Counted from the stretch's first letter, positions 45,201 through 55,922 are shown. The stretch: DNA of 60,187 nt from Moritella sp. PE36 (GCF_000170855.1 NZ_ABCQ01000024.1:1-60187), one strand, 5' to 3'. Translations and numbers: made by a program. Notes: a model not told the origin generated them from the sequence alone.

Positions 45201-46676
45201 TTAGCCAACAATTTTTTGCATGTCTGACATGTAACCACGTAATTTCTTACCGATAACTTCAACAGGGTGATTACGAATTTCGTCGTTAACTTCGATTAAA
45301 CGCGCATTATCAACGCCGTTTGATTCAGCAGCGAATGCAGAACCCATTAATTCAGCAGGTAGCGCATTTACGTAGTCACGTAATTGTGGTCCAGCTTCAT
45401 GAGAAAATAGGTAACAACCGTATTCAGCGGTATCAGAGATAACAACGTTCATTTCGTATAAACGCTTACGGGCAATAGTATTAGCGATTAACGGAGTTTC
45501 GTGCAATGACTCATAGTATGCAGACTCATCAACAATACCTGATGCAACCATGCTTTCAAAAGCAAGTTCAACACCGGCTTTAATCATCGCAACGAATAAG
45601 GTACCGTTGTCGAAGAACTCTTGCTCATCAATCACGATATCTGATTCAGGATAATTTTCGAATGCAGTTTCGCCAGTCTCTTTACGCCATTTAAGCAGGT
45701 TAACGTCATCGTTTGACCAATCAACCATCATCGTTGATGAGAAGTGACCCGTGATGATGTCATCCATGTGTTTTTCGAATAATGGGCGAAGCGTAGTTTT
45801 CATTTCTTCAGCCATGTCGAATGCTTTAAGTTTCGCAGGGTTAGATAGACGATCCATCATGTTAGTGATGCCGCCATACTTAAGTGCTTCAGTGATGGTT
45901 TCCCAACCGAACTGAATTAATTTACCTGCGTATGCTGGTGATTTACCATCAGCAACCATTTTGTCAAATGCAAGGATAGCACCGGTTTGTAACATACCAC
46001 ATAGGATAGTTTGCTCACCCATCAGGTCAGATTTAACTTCCGCAACAAACGAAGACTCAAGTACACCAGCGCGATCGCCACCCGTGGCAGATGCGTATGC
46101 TTTAGCAATGGCAAGGCCATCGCCTTTTGGATCATTTTCAGGGTGAACCGCGATCAGTGTTGGAACACCAAAACCACGTTTATATTCTTCACGTACTTCC
46201 GAACCAGGACACTTAGGTGCAACCATAACCACGGTAATGTCATCACGCACTTGCATGCCTTCTTCTACGATATTGAAACCGTGAGAATAAGACAGTGTTG
46301 AACCTTGCTTCATGAGTGGCATGATCGTTTCAACCACATTTGAATGCTGCTTATCTGGCGTAAGGTTTAGTACTAGGTCTGCTTGTGGGATCAAATTCTC
46401 ATAAGTATCAACAGTGAAACCATTTTCTGATGCGTTTAGAAATGACTGACGTTTTTCTGAGATCGCCGCAGCACGTAATGCATAAGAAATGTTAAGGCCG
46501 GAGTCACGCATGTTTAGGCCTTGGTTTAGACCTTGTGCACCACAACCTACAATAACAATTGACCAGTCTTTAATGAAGTTACAACCGTCAGCAAACTCAC
46601 TGCGATCCATAAAACGACATTTACCAAGTTGCTCTAACTGCTGGCGTAAGTTTAAAGTGTTAAAATAGTTAGCCAT
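45201..46676 (-). CDS. ilvC: ketol-acid reductoisomerase (class II, long form)
   Basis: NADPH-dependent enzyme of valine/isoleucine synthesis. At 491 residues it equals E. coli IlvC, the long class with a duplicated C-terminal knotted domain. Motifs include [14 protein letters not shown], the RAA/SEKR NADPH loop, LTPDKQHS and [14 protein letters not shown] start it at MANYFNTL because GGAGAG lies 4 nt upstream; a longer in-frame start adds 15 unrelated residues. Divergent from its regulator gene ilvY. Confidence 0.98.
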   Translation of the reverse strand: MANYFNTLNLRQQLEQLGKCRFMDRSEFADGCNFIKDWSIVIVGCGAQGLNQGLNMRDSGLNISYALRAAAISEKRQSFLNASENGFTVDTYENLIPQADLVLNLTPDKQHSNVVETIMPLMKQGSTLSYSHGFNIVEEGMQVRDDITVVMVAPKCPGSEVREEYKRGFGVPTLIAVHPENDPKGDGLAIAKAYASATGGDRAGVLESSFVAEVKSDLMGEQTILCGMLQTGAILAFDKMVADGKSPAYAGKLIQFGWETITEALKYGGITNMMDRLSNPAKLKAFDMAEEMKTTLRPLFEKHMDDIITGHFSSTMMVDWSNDDVNLLKWRKETGETAFENYPESDIVIDEQEFFDNGTLFVAMIKAGVELAFESMVASGIVDESAYYESLHETPLIANTIARKRLYEMNVVISDTAEYGCYLFSHEAGPQLRDYVNALPAELMGSAFAAESNGVDNARLIEVNDEIRNHPVEVIGKKLRGYMSDMQKIVG

Positions 46677-47016
46677 GTTGCTCTCCATGAGAATTTTGTA
46701 ATTTAAATGTGCCATCACCAATCCAGTGATGCGCTATGTATTCACTATATGCTAAGTTACACATTGCTGGAAATGATATATTTACAATACAGTGTTGCAT
46801 TATATGCAACGTGACCATTTATCCAGTACAATTTAGAAATAAGTCAGAATTTAAAGCAGAAAAATAGTGTTCTAATACCCAATACTTCGAAATAAAACAT
46901 AAAAAGCAGCTTATTGGCCTGAATTGGACTCGGTTAATATTTCACAATTATGAATAACAGCAGTAATAACCGTAACAATAACAACAGATAAACTATACCG
47001 TAAGGAAAATGGCAAT
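46677..47016. other. ilvC/ilvY divergent control region
   Basis: 340 nt without a gene. It holds a 17-bp palindrome at 46794 and A/T-rich promoter-like sequence toward both genes; in E. coli IlvY binds tandem operators here and senses acetolactate-type inducers. Confidence 0.6.
46794..46810. promoter_or_regulatory. probable IlvY operator
   Basis: GTTGCAT-TAT-ATGCAAC, a perfect palindrome with the T-N11-A spacing of LysR-type operators. It lies 118 nt upstream of ilvC and 207 nt upstream of ilvY. Confidence 0.55.
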
Positions 47017-47895
47017 ATGGATATTCGTTCACTACAACTTTTTTTACATTTGGCCATGACATTACACTTTGGTAAAACCGCCGACGCTATGCATGTCAGT
47101 ACCTCGACACTCACTCGCACCATGCAGCGGTTAGAAGAAGCCGTTGGCAGCCAAATATTCGCCCGCGATAATCGTTCTGTGGCCCTCACCGAAAGTGGAA
47201 AACGCTTGCGCAGCTTCGCCCAACAAACCCTCGAAAATTGGACACAGCTTAAAGCAGACCTAAACAGCCACAGTGGCGAGCTTGATGGTGAACTTACTAT
47301 TTTCTGTTCAGTGACCGCCGCCTATAGTCATTTACCACCGATATTAGATAAATTCCGTTTGCTACACCCAAATGTTGAACTAAAACTGATTACTGGTGAT
47401 GCCGCGATGGGCATGCAACTCGTTGATGAAGAAAAAATTGATATTGCCATTGCTGCACATCCAGACAAAATATCCAATCGCTTAAAGTTTGTCGAAATTG
47501 CCAAAGTACCATTATCAATTATTACGCCGGTGATCTCTTGCCAAGTCCAGCAACAGATCATGCAGGTGCCGATTGATTGGAACTCGGTACCGTTTATTTT
47601 GCCTGAACATGGTCCCGCCCGTAAGCGTATTGATAAATGGTTTAAGCAGATGAAAATTAAACCCCGTATTTATGCCACGGTGGCCGGACACGAAGCGATT
47701 GTGAGTATGGTGGCGTTAGGATTGGGGGTTGGGATTGCGCCCGCGGTCGTGGTGGATAACAGCCCGGTTCGCGATCGGGTATTAACCTTTGAGAACAGCA
47801 ATAAAATAGACCCTTTCGATCTGGGGTTATGTTGTCAGCGTAAACGCTTTGACGAACCGTCGATTGCGGCTTTTTTTACCATGATCAAGCACTGA
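47017..47895 (+). CDS. ilvY: LysR-type regulator IlvY
   Basis: Activator of ilvC. The 292-residue LysR protein has an N-terminal winged helix (MDIRSLQLFLHLAMTLHFGKTADAMHVSTSTLTRTMQRLEE region, about 1-60) and a periplasmic-binding-type effector domain. Divergence from ilvC and the SxSTLTRTMQRLE recognition helix identify it as IlvY. It would respond to acetolactate or acetohydroxybutyrate. Confidence 0.94.
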   Translation: MDIRSLQLFLHLAMTLHFGKTADAMHVSTSTLTRTMQRLEEAVGSQIFARDNRSVALTESGKRLRSFAQQTLENWTQLKADLNSHSGELDGELTIFCSVTAAYSHLPPILDKFRLLHPNVELKLITGDAAMGMQLVDEEKIDIAIAAHPDKISNRLKFVEIAKVPLSIITPVISCQVQQQIMQVPIDWNSVPFILPEHGPARKRIDKWFKQMKIKPRIYATVAGHEAIVSMVALGLGVGIAPAVVVDNSPVRDRVLTFENSNKIDPFDLGLCCQRKRFDEPSIAAFFTMIKH

Positions 47896-48018
47896 TTCAT
47901 TATTTGGAGCTAAATTAAATATGAGTAAACTAAGTCAAATATGATTAAAACTAGCGCCCTAATTCCGTTATAATCGCCTACACGACTTCCCCTCATCATG
48001 ATCACTATGGAGTTTTTA

Positions 48019-48630
48019 ATGGGATTCAAAAAAATATGCCTGGCAATGCTTGCCACGCTAAGCTTAAGTCAACCAGCCGTTGCGAATGAAGTAGCCGCGC
48101 AATTTTCAACGGTTGGCCTTAATGCCCCAGCCAGCCAACAAGTTAATGGTTTCCGTTTCTCCCTGTTCCACGGTCAAACAGAAACAGTACAAGGCTTTGA
48201 CATGGCGGTACTGGGTTTATCTGAAGTGGATAAACTCGAGGGTATAAGTTTCAATTTATTACTCGGTGCCAGCAAGGTAAATAATGAATTCTCTGGGGCA
48301 TCATTTAGTTTACTCAATTGGCATTTAGGCCATGATACTGGTTTCAACATGGCATTAGTGAATAATACTACCCATGTAAAAGGCGTTAATTTCGCCATGG
48401 TTAATTTATCCAAGACAGTCGCAGGCGCAAACATCGGCTTGGTTAACTACAGTGAAAAACTATCATTGGTTGATTTTGGGGTGATGAATTACGCAAAAAC
48501 AGCGAAATTTCAATTTGGACTGTTTAATATCACCGAAAATTTACAAGGTTTACAGATCGGGTTATTAAATTATGCTGAAAATGGGGTGGTTAAAATATTA
48601 CCCCTGATCAATTTTAAGCATTCATTTTAG
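48019..48630 (+). CDS. LA_2272/VC2662-type surface-repeat protein
   Basis: A 203-residue exported protein: signal peptide (MGFKKICLAMLATLSLS ... AVA) followed by a beta-strand repeat of roughly 15-20 residues of the type GxNxALVN/GxNFAMVN/GANIGLVNYS/GLQIGLLNYAE. These are typical of the LA_2272 surface-repeat family (VC2662 in Vibrio). Function unknown; an outer-membrane or surface location is inferred. The start has GGAG 6 nt upstream; seven codons further up would be without a site. Confidence 0.8.
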   Translation: MGFKKICLAMLATLSLSQPAVANEVAAQFSTVGLNAPASQQVNGFRFSLFHGQTETVQGFDMAVLGLSEVDKLEGISFNLLLGASKVNNEFSGASFSLLNWHLGHDTGFNMALVNNTTHVKGVNFAMVNLSKTVAGANIGLVNYSEKLSLVDFGVMNYAKTAKFQFGLFNITENLQGLQIGLLNYAENGVVKILPLINFKHSF

Positions 48631-48723
48631 ATCGATTAATCGATAATTAAAATGCTAGACTAACATCAAGCAAAATTAACATCCTAGTTAAAGACCAGTT
48701 AAACTCACTCGTATAGGTGCCGT

Positions 48724-48960
48724 ATGATCAAACCACAAAAGTTAGAAGAAATCGCCAAGCAAATACATGAATCATTACCATCTGGCGTTAAATCGTTAGG
48801 TGCAGAAGTAGAAAGAAAGATCCATCAAGTATTGCAATCGCAACTGAACAAACTTGATCTGGTTAACCGTGAAGAATTTGAAGTACAAACAAAAGTGCTA
48901 TTACGTACGCGTGAAAAATTAGCGGCGTTAGAAGCACGTTTAACAGAACTAGAAAAATAG
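48724..48960 (+). CDS. ubiK: ubiquinone biosynthesis accessory factor UbiK (BMFP family)
   Basis: A 78-residue coiled-coil protein of the YqiC/BMFP family, starting [19 protein letters not shown] and ending in a heptad helix ([13 protein letters not shown]). UbiK binds UbiJ and lipids and supports aerobic ubiquinone synthesis in E. coli. Monocistronic here. Confidence 0.92.
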   Translation: MIKPQKLEEIAKQIHESLPSGVKSLGAEVERKIHQVLQSQLNKLDLVNREEFEVQTKVLLRTREKLAALEARLTELEK

Positions 48961-48968
48961 TTCACTGA

Positions 48969-49022
48969 CCTGATACTGTTAACCACGACAGCCGTTGGCG
49001 ATGACAGTATCAGGCTCGTTTT
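48969..49022. terminator. terminator between ubiK and the K+ channel gene
   Basis: An 11-bp perfect stem (CCTGATACTGT/ACAGTATCAGG) around a 24-nt loop that can fold internally, with CTCGTTTTT after it on the plus strand. Confidence 0.6.
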
Positions 49023-49059
49023 TAGATGTGAGAGCCTTCCCCACCACTCCCTTACTTAT

Positions 49060-50136
49060 CTATTTATCTATTTTCAGCAGTAACACATCGACCCAGTTGA
49101 TCTCGTGCTTACGAACACGTTCATTGGCGATATAATGCAATACTTGCCCTGCGTGAAGTTGGGTATCCATGCTTGGATTTAATTTAAAACCAGATCCTTG
49201 TTCATTATCCGCAACCGCCATTAAAGTCATACTGTATTTTTCTCGCAGCGGCTGAAATACGTCACCCACGGTCATTGCTGGTACATTCTCTAATGTTAAG
49301 CAATATAACGTCGCTTCATCCAAAGTTGAAAACAGTTGTTCATGCAAAATACTGGCACCTGGTGATTGCATGGTGCGCACTAATATTTCAGCATGACGTG
49401 AACTGGCACATTCGACATTAGGGCAATGTGCACGCAATAATTCAGCTTTGCTTTCGTCATGAAAATAAGCACTGATATGCGCCTGTTTCGATGCATTTGA
49501 AGACGCACTTAATGCCATTGATAGCGTCATTTCATCATTCTCGCCATCAACAATAATCGAACTCGCTTGCGCCATGGCAATACGCGTTAACTCAACTTGA
49601 TGGGTAAATGATTCCAGTTTAGCAAATTCGACATCCAGCATTTGTGGGAACGGATGACTCATATCACGCTCAACACACAAAATTATCTTGCGTTTATGAC
49701 GCTTTTTATCAGCCAATATCAATTCTAAAATACGTTTAGTGCGCTGCGCACGCCAACCTAAAATTAAAATATGATCGCTATAAGTACTAAAATCTTTTTT
49801 TCCGTCCATACCTTTCCTTGCAATAGCAACGATGGCTTGCGTTGTTTTACCAATCGCCGCACCAAAAATTAACAACCCAAACGGGATCTGAACTAGCGCA
49901 ACAACCAATTGCCCATTGGCCGTACTTGGCGAAAGATCGCCAAAGCCAACCGTACTGATCACCACCACAGTATAATAAAAGAAGGTCAGCGGCTCGGTTA
50001 ACGCAGTTTCATTACTCAGCCATAATAATCCCCAAACAACGGCCAAGTAACTACAAAAGATCAAAAATAAATTAGTCCAACGTAGCTCTGCAGTGAGCTT
50101 ACGTAAGGCTAAACTAATGAGTCGGGATATATACAT
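49060..50136 (-). CDS. voltage-insensitive K+ channel with TrkA-N (RCK) domain
   Basis: A 358-residue protein with two membrane helices around a pore loop carrying the potassium selectivity filter (STVGFGD, about residues 61-67), then a cytoplasmic RCK-like domain (DHILILGWRAQRTKRIL, about 122) and a C-terminal domain. The dinucleotide-binding glycines are incomplete (LGWRAQ), so the gating ligand may not be NAD. The next gene upstream, an alpha/beta hydrolase, is only 6 nt away. Confidence 0.87.
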   Translation of the reverse strand: MYISRLISLALRKLTAELRWTNLFLIFCSYLAVVWGLLWLSNETALTEPLTFFYYTVVVISTVGFGDLSPSTANGQLVVALVQIPFGLLIFGAAIGKTTQAIVAIARKGMDGKKDFSTYSDHILILGWRAQRTKRILELILADKKRHKRKIILCVERDMSHPFPQMLDVEFAKLESFTHQVELTRIAMAQASSIIVDGENDEMTLSMALSASSNASKQAHISAYFHDESKAELLRAHCPNVECASSRHAEILVRTMQSPGASILHEQLFSTLDEATLYCLTLENVPAMTVGDVFQPLREKYSMTLMAVADNEQGSGFKLNPSMDTQLHAGQVLHYIANERVRKHEINWVDVLLLKIDK

Positions 50137-50142
50137 ATTAAC

Positions 50143-51009
50143 CTAATGCTTATGATTGACTAACTGTTGGCGAATAAGTTCAGCCGTTTGCAACGGTTGC
50201 TCTAACGGGAACAAATGTCCACCGTCCACTTCAACCAGTTTAATGTGTGGCTGCTTACGCAATAATCTGGCGACGGCTTCTGTCGATAACGTATCGGAGT
50301 CACGTCCTCTGATCACCACGGTATCTGTGGTTAAATGTTTAATGCTCGACCAGACCCAAGGTACGGTCTGATAAATAGTGGCTTCCCACTCACGGCTATA
50401 ACTCAGTTTAAAACCATCATCGGTTTGGTACAAACCTTCGGCCATGTAATCTGCTAATACGCTGTCAGAAATGCCTTTAAATCCACGTACTTTACGATGA
50501 AAATCGAAACCTTGCTGAATATTAACGAAGGTATCGGGACGTCTTAATGTTTTTTCCACTAACGGCAGTTTTTTACGTAGAAAATCGGGCAGATTACGCA
50601 TAACCCAAATCAGGTGAGGAGCCAGAATCACCGGGTCGAGCAGGATAAGTTGTTTTACTTTGTCAGGTTCACGTACCGCACAAATGATACTAATCAAGCC
50701 GCCCATCGAATGACCGACTAAGGTAATGGGTTCTGGCTGCGCAGCAATAAAACGACAAGCGTCATCAATCATTAATCGCCAATTATCAAAATCATCGGGA
50801 ACCGGCAATGGCCAAAGTGGACGCTGATAAACAGCGCTGACTTTATACGTGTCAGTCAGGGGTTGGAGCATTTGTTGATACATAGCGGGCGGAAAACCAT
50901 TGGCATGAAAAAACACCACATGTTCACCGTCACCACCAATATGCTTAGCGGGTAATCCTGCCGCGACAGCGCCCTGCGCTGATAATTGTGCTGCTATCCA
51001 TTGCTTCAT
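50143..51009 (-). CDS. alpha/beta hydrolase
   Basis: A 288-residue alpha/beta-fold hydrolase with the nucleophile elbow GHSMGG (serine near residue 99), an oxyanion region around FFHANGFPP and a C-terminal catalytic histidine in DGGHLFPLEQP. The acid is probably in VIRGRDSD. The substrate cannot be predicted. It lies 6 nt upstream of the K+ channel gene and probably forms an operon with it. Confidence 0.85.
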   Translation of the reverse strand: MKQWIAAQLSAQGAVAAGLPAKHIGGDGEHVVFFHANGFPPAMYQQMLQPLTDTYKVSAVYQRPLWPLPVPDDFDNWRLMIDDACRFIAAQPEPITLVGHSMGGLISIICAVREPDKVKQLILLDPVILAPHLIWVMRNLPDFLRKKLPLVEKTLRRPDTFVNIQQGFDFHRKVRGFKGISDSVLADYMAEGLYQTDDGFKLSYSREWEATIYQTVPWVWSSIKHLTTDTVVIRGRDSDTLSTEAVARLLRKQPHIKLVEVDGGHLFPLEQPLQTAELIRQQLVNHKH

Positions 51010-51078
51010 AATCTACCTATTTGATGCTTGCACGAGTTACAATATCACACCGATATCATAACTCGATATTAACCTAAG

Positions 51079-51921
51079 TTATTCAGGTACTAACCATTCC
51101 AGACGGAAGTTCGCGTGGTTATCCTGGCCTAACTCTTTGGTTAACCAAGGTAATAACTCTTCCATTTGCGAGTATAGTTTCCACGGTGGATTAATCACCA
51201 CCATCCCAGTTCCGGTCATGCCACGTTCTGCACTATCGCCTGTAACACAGAGCTCGATAACTAAAATCTTCTTAATACCGGTGCCCACAAAGTCACGCAT
51301 AAGCCGATCAATCGTGCGACGTTCAATCACCGGATACCAAAGTGCATAAGTACCCGTTGCAAAACGGCGGTAAGTCTGTGCGATCTCTTGCACTACCTGA
51401 CGGTACTCGGTTTTGATTTCATAAGATGGATCAAGCAGTACTAAACCACGTTTATTACGTCCAGGTAACAAGGCTTTCAGCCCTTCGTAAGCATCTTGCT
51501 TGTACACCCGCGCTTGACGATCACCAGCAAACTCTTGCTCTAATAATTTGACATCTGCAGGGTGTAATTCCGTCATTTGCATACGATCTTGTTCACGTAG
51601 CAGTAAACGCGCAACTAATGGTGAGCCCGGATAATGCTTCAAGGTAGACGTGCTATTTAACTGCTTAATCACATTTAAATAAGGGATCAGTGGCGCAGGA
51701 ACTTCACCTTGTTGCCAAATACGGGCGATACCATCAACGTATTCAGCTGTTTTTTCTGAATGTGCACTCGATAAGCTATAACGACCCGCTGCAGAATGGG
51801 TATCGTGATAAATAAAAGGCGACTCCTTTTGTTTTAACGCTTCTAAGATCAGTACTTCAACAGCGTGTTTAAGTACATCTGCAAAGTTGCCAGCATGAAA
51901 ACTGTGGCGGTAGCTCAGCAT
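51079..51921 (-). CDS. rlmJ: 23S rRNA (adenine(2030)-N6)-methyltransferase RlmJ
   Basis: Methylates A2030 of 23S rRNA. The 280-residue protein equals E. coli RlmJ in length and starts MLSYRHSFHAGNFADVLKH. The N6-adenine catalytic motif (usually DPPY) is DPSYE, followed by IKTEYRQV. A longer in-frame start would add 16 hydrophobic residues not found in the family, so I reject it. Confidence 0.95.
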   Translation of the reverse strand: MLSYRHSFHAGNFADVLKHAVEVLILEALKQKESPFIYHDTHSAAGRYSLSSAHSEKTAEYVDGIARIWQQGEVPAPLIPYLNVIKQLNSTSTLKHYPGSPLVARLLLREQDRMQMTELHPADVKLLEQEFAGDRQARVYKQDAYEGLKALLPGRNKRGLVLLDPSYEIKTEYRQVVQEIAQTYRRFATGTYALWYPVIERRTIDRLMRDFVGTGIKKILVIELCVTGDSAERGMTGTGMVVINPPWKLYSQMEELLPWLTKELGQDNHANFRLEWLVPE

Positions 51922-52119
51922 AATATTTTCCAATATAAAAAGATAAATTAATACGGTAAAGAGTATCACTATTTGCTTAAAACTAGGTTATTTATTCTAT
52001 ATTTCAAGTCCGCAATAGTATGCTTTATTCATACTTTCGTTAACTTTGCAGTTGTTATAGTGATGACTAAAATCAGGCGTTGCGCTATTTGTTGATTAAT
52101 TTACCCCAAGGAGATGACG

Positions 52120-52875
52120 ATGCAGCGAACCTTAATACTCATATTTTCATGCTTAATATCGGCCTGTAGTCTTAACCCCCTGACGCTATTCAACGTATCG
52201 TCGCCTGCCTTTAATAAAAATCCATTATTAACCACCAATCCCCAGCACTATCTGAATTGGGATCGCGCCTTAACAGCATCGGTCTTATTAACTAAAGATT
52301 ATCCTTTTAGCCGACACATGGATGCTTACACAGCGCTTTACCATCCCGATATATTAAAGCTTTATCAAGATGACGCCGCATTACTGGCATTGAAAAAAAT
52401 TAAATTACGGCGCAGCTGGATAAGCAACAATGAACAACAACGCAATCAAGCATTGCTGCTGCAGACCAACGTGAGTCTCGGGGCTTATGATAATCAACGC
52501 CAGGCATTTCCAATACAAATCTTAAAATTGGTTAATGAGCAACAAACTTACCAGTATCAATTCACTAAAAAGTCACCTATTAACAGCAGCTTCCCCGAGA
52601 GTTTCTATCTCTATATAAGTAACATAACCCAACTTAAGCAATTAAAATTAGCCCCCGATCTGGCGCGGTTATTAACCATTAATAATATTCAGCAAGGGCA
52701 TATGAATAGTCTACCCGTCGATATCGAAGTCCGCATCAATCAAATTGCTGGCGCACAGGGACAGGGGTTAGGGGCAATAATGACCCGGGTAATTTTTTAT
52801 AGTGATGAAAATAGAGAGGTACCACTGAGAATTGATTCATTCTCAGTGGCGAATATAGCGAATTTTAGTCAATAA
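52120..52875 (+). CDS. lipoprotein, unknown (possibly DUF4852-like)
   Basis: A 251-residue lipoprotein: signal sequence with lipobox ISAC (cysteine near residue 15) and a folded domain with no known catalytic motif. I tentatively associate it with DUF4852 but am not sure. AAGGAG is 7 nt before the ATG used; an ATG two codons earlier overlaps that site. It stands alone between rlmJ and ilvA. Confidence 0.7.
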   Translation: MQRTLILIFSCLISACSLNPLTLFNVSSPAFNKNPLLTTNPQHYLNWDRALTASVLLTKDYPFSRHMDAYTALYHPDILKLYQDDAALLALKKIKLRRSWISNNEQQRNQALLLQTNVSLGAYDNQRQAFPIQILKLVNEQQTYQYQFTKKSPINSSFPESFYLYISNITQLKQLKLAPDLARLLTINNIQQGHMNSLPVDIEVRINQIAGAQGQGLGAIMTRVIFYSDENREVPLRIDSFSVANIANFSQ

Positions 52876-52909
52876 CACTTACTAAATAGCTCTTTATAAA
52901 TAGTACTGG

Positions 52910-54475
52910 CTAGTGAGCAAGAAAGAATTTATAGGCCGGGTTATCGGTTTCTTCTTTATACTGATAACCTAATTTAACCAGATACGCTGAAAAGGCTTTC
53001 ATCTCACCGTCAGGTAATTCAAATCCTGTTAATACCCGACCATAAGCTGCGCCATGATTTCGGTAATGGAATAAGGTAATGTTCCAATTCATACCTAGGG
53101 TTAATAAGAATTTTTGTAATGCCCCTGGATGCTCAGGAAATTCAAAACTAAACAAGCGTTCTTGCAACGCTTCCGCAGGACGACCGCCAACCATATAACG
53201 CACATGCTGTTTGGCCATTTCATCTTCGGATAAATCTACCACTGGATACTCTGCATCTTGCAATAGCTTGATCACAGTAGCGAGTTCTGTGGTGCCTTGC
53301 GGTGTACGCAGACCCACAAAGATATTCGCCGCGGCACGATTAGAATAACGGTAGTTAAATTCTGTCACCGCACGGTTGCCGATTAACTCGCAGAATTTTA
53401 AAAATGCGCCAGGGCGTTCCGGAATAGTTACCGCGAGCACCGCCTCCTTCTTCTCACCATATTCACTGCGCTCTGATACATAACGTAAGGAGTGGAAGTT
53501 AACATTGGCACCGCTTAAGATCGCGGTCATGTTCTGATCACGTAAACTATTCAATTCGGTATATTTCTTTAACCCTGCTAGCGCTAATGCGCCCGATGGT
53601 TCGGCGATGGCACGGGTATCTTCAAAAATATCTTTTAACGCCGCACAAATTTCATCGCTGCTCACCGTAATCACATCATCTAAAAATTCATTACACAAAC
53701 GGAAGGTTTCGACACCGATGCGTTTTACCGCCACGCCATCGGCAAAAATACCCACGCGATCAAGTGTCACCGGTTCACCGGCATCGAGCGCCGCACGTAA
53801 ACAGGCAGAGTCTCGCGGCTCAACACCAATCACTTTAATCGACGGTTTTAATTGTTTGATATACACAGAAATACCAGCGGCAAGGCCACCACCGCCCACC
53901 GGCACAAAGATATAATCTAAATGGGCATTCTGCTCGAGTAATTCACGCGCGATAGTACCTTGACCCGCGATCACATCCGGATCATCAAACGGCGGGATCA
54001 GTGTCAAACCGTCTTCGATGGCGAGTTTTTTAGCGTGATGTGACGCTTCATCAAAACTGTCTCCATGCAGACAAACTTCCGCACCAAAGCCACGCACAGC
54101 GCTCACTTTAATTTCAGGCGTAATAACAGGCATGACAATAATCGCTTTAATGCCCAACTTCTTCGCTGACATAGCGACGCCTTGGGCATGATTCCCCGCA
54201 GAGGCAGCAATGACACCGCGTAATTTTTGTTCTTCAGATAATTGCACCAACTTATTAAATGCACCGCGTAATTTAAACGAGTGCACGGGTTGGCGATCTT
54301 CACGTTTCAGTAAAATACTATTGCCCAAACGTTCAGATAATTTAGTTAATGGTTGTAACGGGGTGACCACAGCAGCTTCATAGACTGGTGATAATAAGAT
54401 CTTACACAAATAATCATTTGCTGTAAGTAGCGATTGGGGTTGTTGGGGTTCGTTATCTGTCACTCGATCATCCAT
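52910..54475 (-). CDS. ilvA: threonine deaminase (biosynthetic)
   Basis: Converts threonine to 2-oxobutyrate, the first step toward isoleucine. The 521-residue enzyme has the PLP lysine in VHSFKLRGAFNKL (about K66), the phosphate loop SAGNHAQG, VGGGGLAAG and two C-terminal ACT-like regulatory domains, as in isoleucine-inhibited IlvA. A longer N-terminus than E. coli precedes NDYLCKILLSPVYEAA. ilvD lies 4.4 kb upstream and is not in the same operon. Confidence 0.96.
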   Translation of the reverse strand: MDDRVTDNEPQQPQSLLTANDYLCKILLSPVYEAAVVTPLQPLTKLSERLGNSILLKREDRQPVHSFKLRGAFNKLVQLSEEQKLRGVIAASAGNHAQGVAMSAKKLGIKAIIVMPVITPEIKVSAVRGFGAEVCLHGDSFDEASHHAKKLAIEDGLTLIPPFDDPDVIAGQGTIARELLEQNAHLDYIFVPVGGGGLAAGISVYIKQLKPSIKVIGVEPRDSACLRAALDAGEPVTLDRVGIFADGVAVKRIGVETFRLCNEFLDDVITVSSDEICAALKDIFEDTRAIAEPSGALALAGLKKYTELNSLRDQNMTAILSGANVNFHSLRYVSERSEYGEKKEAVLAVTIPERPGAFLKFCELIGNRAVTEFNYRYSNRAAANIFVGLRTPQGTTELATVIKLLQDAEYPVVDLSEDEMAKQHVRYMVGGRPAEALQERLFSFEFPEHPGALQKFLLTLGMNWNITLFHYRNHGAAYGRVLTGFELPDGEMKAFSAYLVKLGYQYKEETDNPAYKFFLAH

Positions 54476-54592
54476 TGAATTATAACTGACAAGTTAACGG
54501 TTTGGCATGCCATCGTTAACGCTATGATTTAGTTATAGCAACAATCGAAACAGATAAAAAGGTTTAACTCAGGATAACTTTTAGCAGTAAAT

Positions 54593-54620
54593 AAAAAAGG
54601 GAGCATTAAGCTCCCTTTTG
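54593..54620 (-). terminator. terminator of the symporter gene
   Basis: A perfect 10-bp stem (AAAAGGGAGC/GCTCCCTTTT, 5-nt loop) followed by T's on the minus strand. Confidence 0.93.
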
Positions 54621-54638
54621 ACTATTTATATTAATTGA

Positions 54639-55922
54639 TTAAGCTGTTTTAGCTACTGCATTTGTTTCTTCAGATGCATGTGCTATTTCAAGGTTAAGTT
54701 CACCTTCACTCTTAGCAACAATCGTGTTTACTGCTGTATCACCGATTACGTTAGCAGAAGTACAGAACATATCGTTAATACGGTCAACCGCAGCGATAAT
54801 TGCTAGTGCTTCAACGGGTAGACCAAGTTGTGTTAGTAACACACCGATCATCACGATACCGCCACCTGGTACACCACCTGCGCCAACAGATAGTAGTAGG
54901 ATAGTTAGACCCATAGTGAACATATCAGTAACTTGCAGTGGAGTGCCGTATGCGTTGGCAGCAAATACTGTCGCAATTGAGATGTAGATAGATACACCAG
55001 ACATGTTCATTGTTGCGCCTAGTGGCACACCAAAGCCAGCAACTGTTTTCGAAACACCAATCTTATCCGTAAGGGTACGCATAGTTACCGGGATAGTTGC
55101 GTTTGAGCTTGCTGTAGATAGTGAAAATAGGAACTGTTCACGAACTTGGCGACGGAATGTAGCTGGACGGATACCCGTTGTTGCCCATACTGCTAGTGGG
55201 TATACAATTAGGATCCATACTAGAAGTAATGAAACAACCAGACCCACATAACCCGCTACTGAAGCCAGTGTAGCGCCGTCTAATGTCGCACCTAATTGAA
55301 TCATTAGGGCAAATACACCGATTGGCGCAAAGCTCATGATTAGGCTAACTAGCTTCATCATCACGTCATTCGCGATTTGGAATGCATTAACAACTGGGCC
55401 ACCTTTAGTATCTAGCGCTTGAATTGCTAGACCAGTGATGATTGCCATGAAGATGATTTGTAACATGTCACCAGAAGCAAATGCTTGCACAGGGTTGCTT
55501 GGTACGATGTTTACAATCATTTGACCGATATCAGGTGTTTCTGTTGATGCCAGGTGTACTGCAGTTCCGCCTAGTTCAGCCAGGTTAGCGCCAACACCAG
55601 GTTGTACGATCATTGCCACAACAAGTGCAACTGTGATTGCGATTGCTGTATTAGCTAGATAAAGGAAGAACGTTTTGCCACCTAGGCGACCAAAACTTTT
55701 GATGTCTTTCAGTTCACATACACCACATACAATAGAGATGAATACTAGCGGAACAACCATTAATTTGATTAGTGATACAAACATAGTACCGACTGCTGTA
55801 GCAGTACCGACGAAATAAGTATCAAGGAACGATCCTGCACCAAAGCCGTACTGAACGATTGTACCCAGTAACAAGCCCACAAATAGGGATATAAATATTT
55901 TCGAACTTAGTGATTTATCCAT
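54639..55922 (-). CDS. dicarboxylate/amino acid:cation symporter (DAACS family)
   Basis: A 427-residue inner-membrane carrier of the GltP/GltT/DctA family. It has the helical-hairpin signature SLSTASSNATIPVTMRTL (the serine-rich HP1), the NMSG motif in ATMNMSGVSIY, VPGGGIVMIGVLL (HP2) and the final AAVDRINDMFCTSANVIGD. The substrate is likely glutamate, aspartate or a C4-dicarboxylate; residues do not decide. It precedes its own terminator and is monocistronic. Confidence 0.92.
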   Translation of the reverse strand: MDKSLSSKIFISLFVGLLLGTIVQYGFGAGSFLDTYFVGTATAVGTMFVSLIKLMVVPLVFISIVCGVCELKDIKSFGRLGGKTFFLYLANTAIAITVALVVAMIVQPGVGANLAELGGTAVHLASTETPDIGQMIVNIVPSNPVQAFASGDMLQIIFMAIITGLAIQALDTKGGPVVNAFQIANDVMMKLVSLIMSFAPIGVFALMIQLGATLDGATLASVAGYVGLVVSLLLVWILIVYPLAVWATTGIRPATFRRQVREQFLFSLSTASSNATIPVTMRTLTDKIGVSKTVAGFGVPLGATMNMSGVSIYISIATVFAANAYGTPLQVTDMFTMGLTILLLSVGAGGVPGGGIVMIGVLLTQLGLPVEALAIIAAVDRINDMFCTSANVIGDTAVNTIVAKSEGELNLEIAHASEETNAVAKTA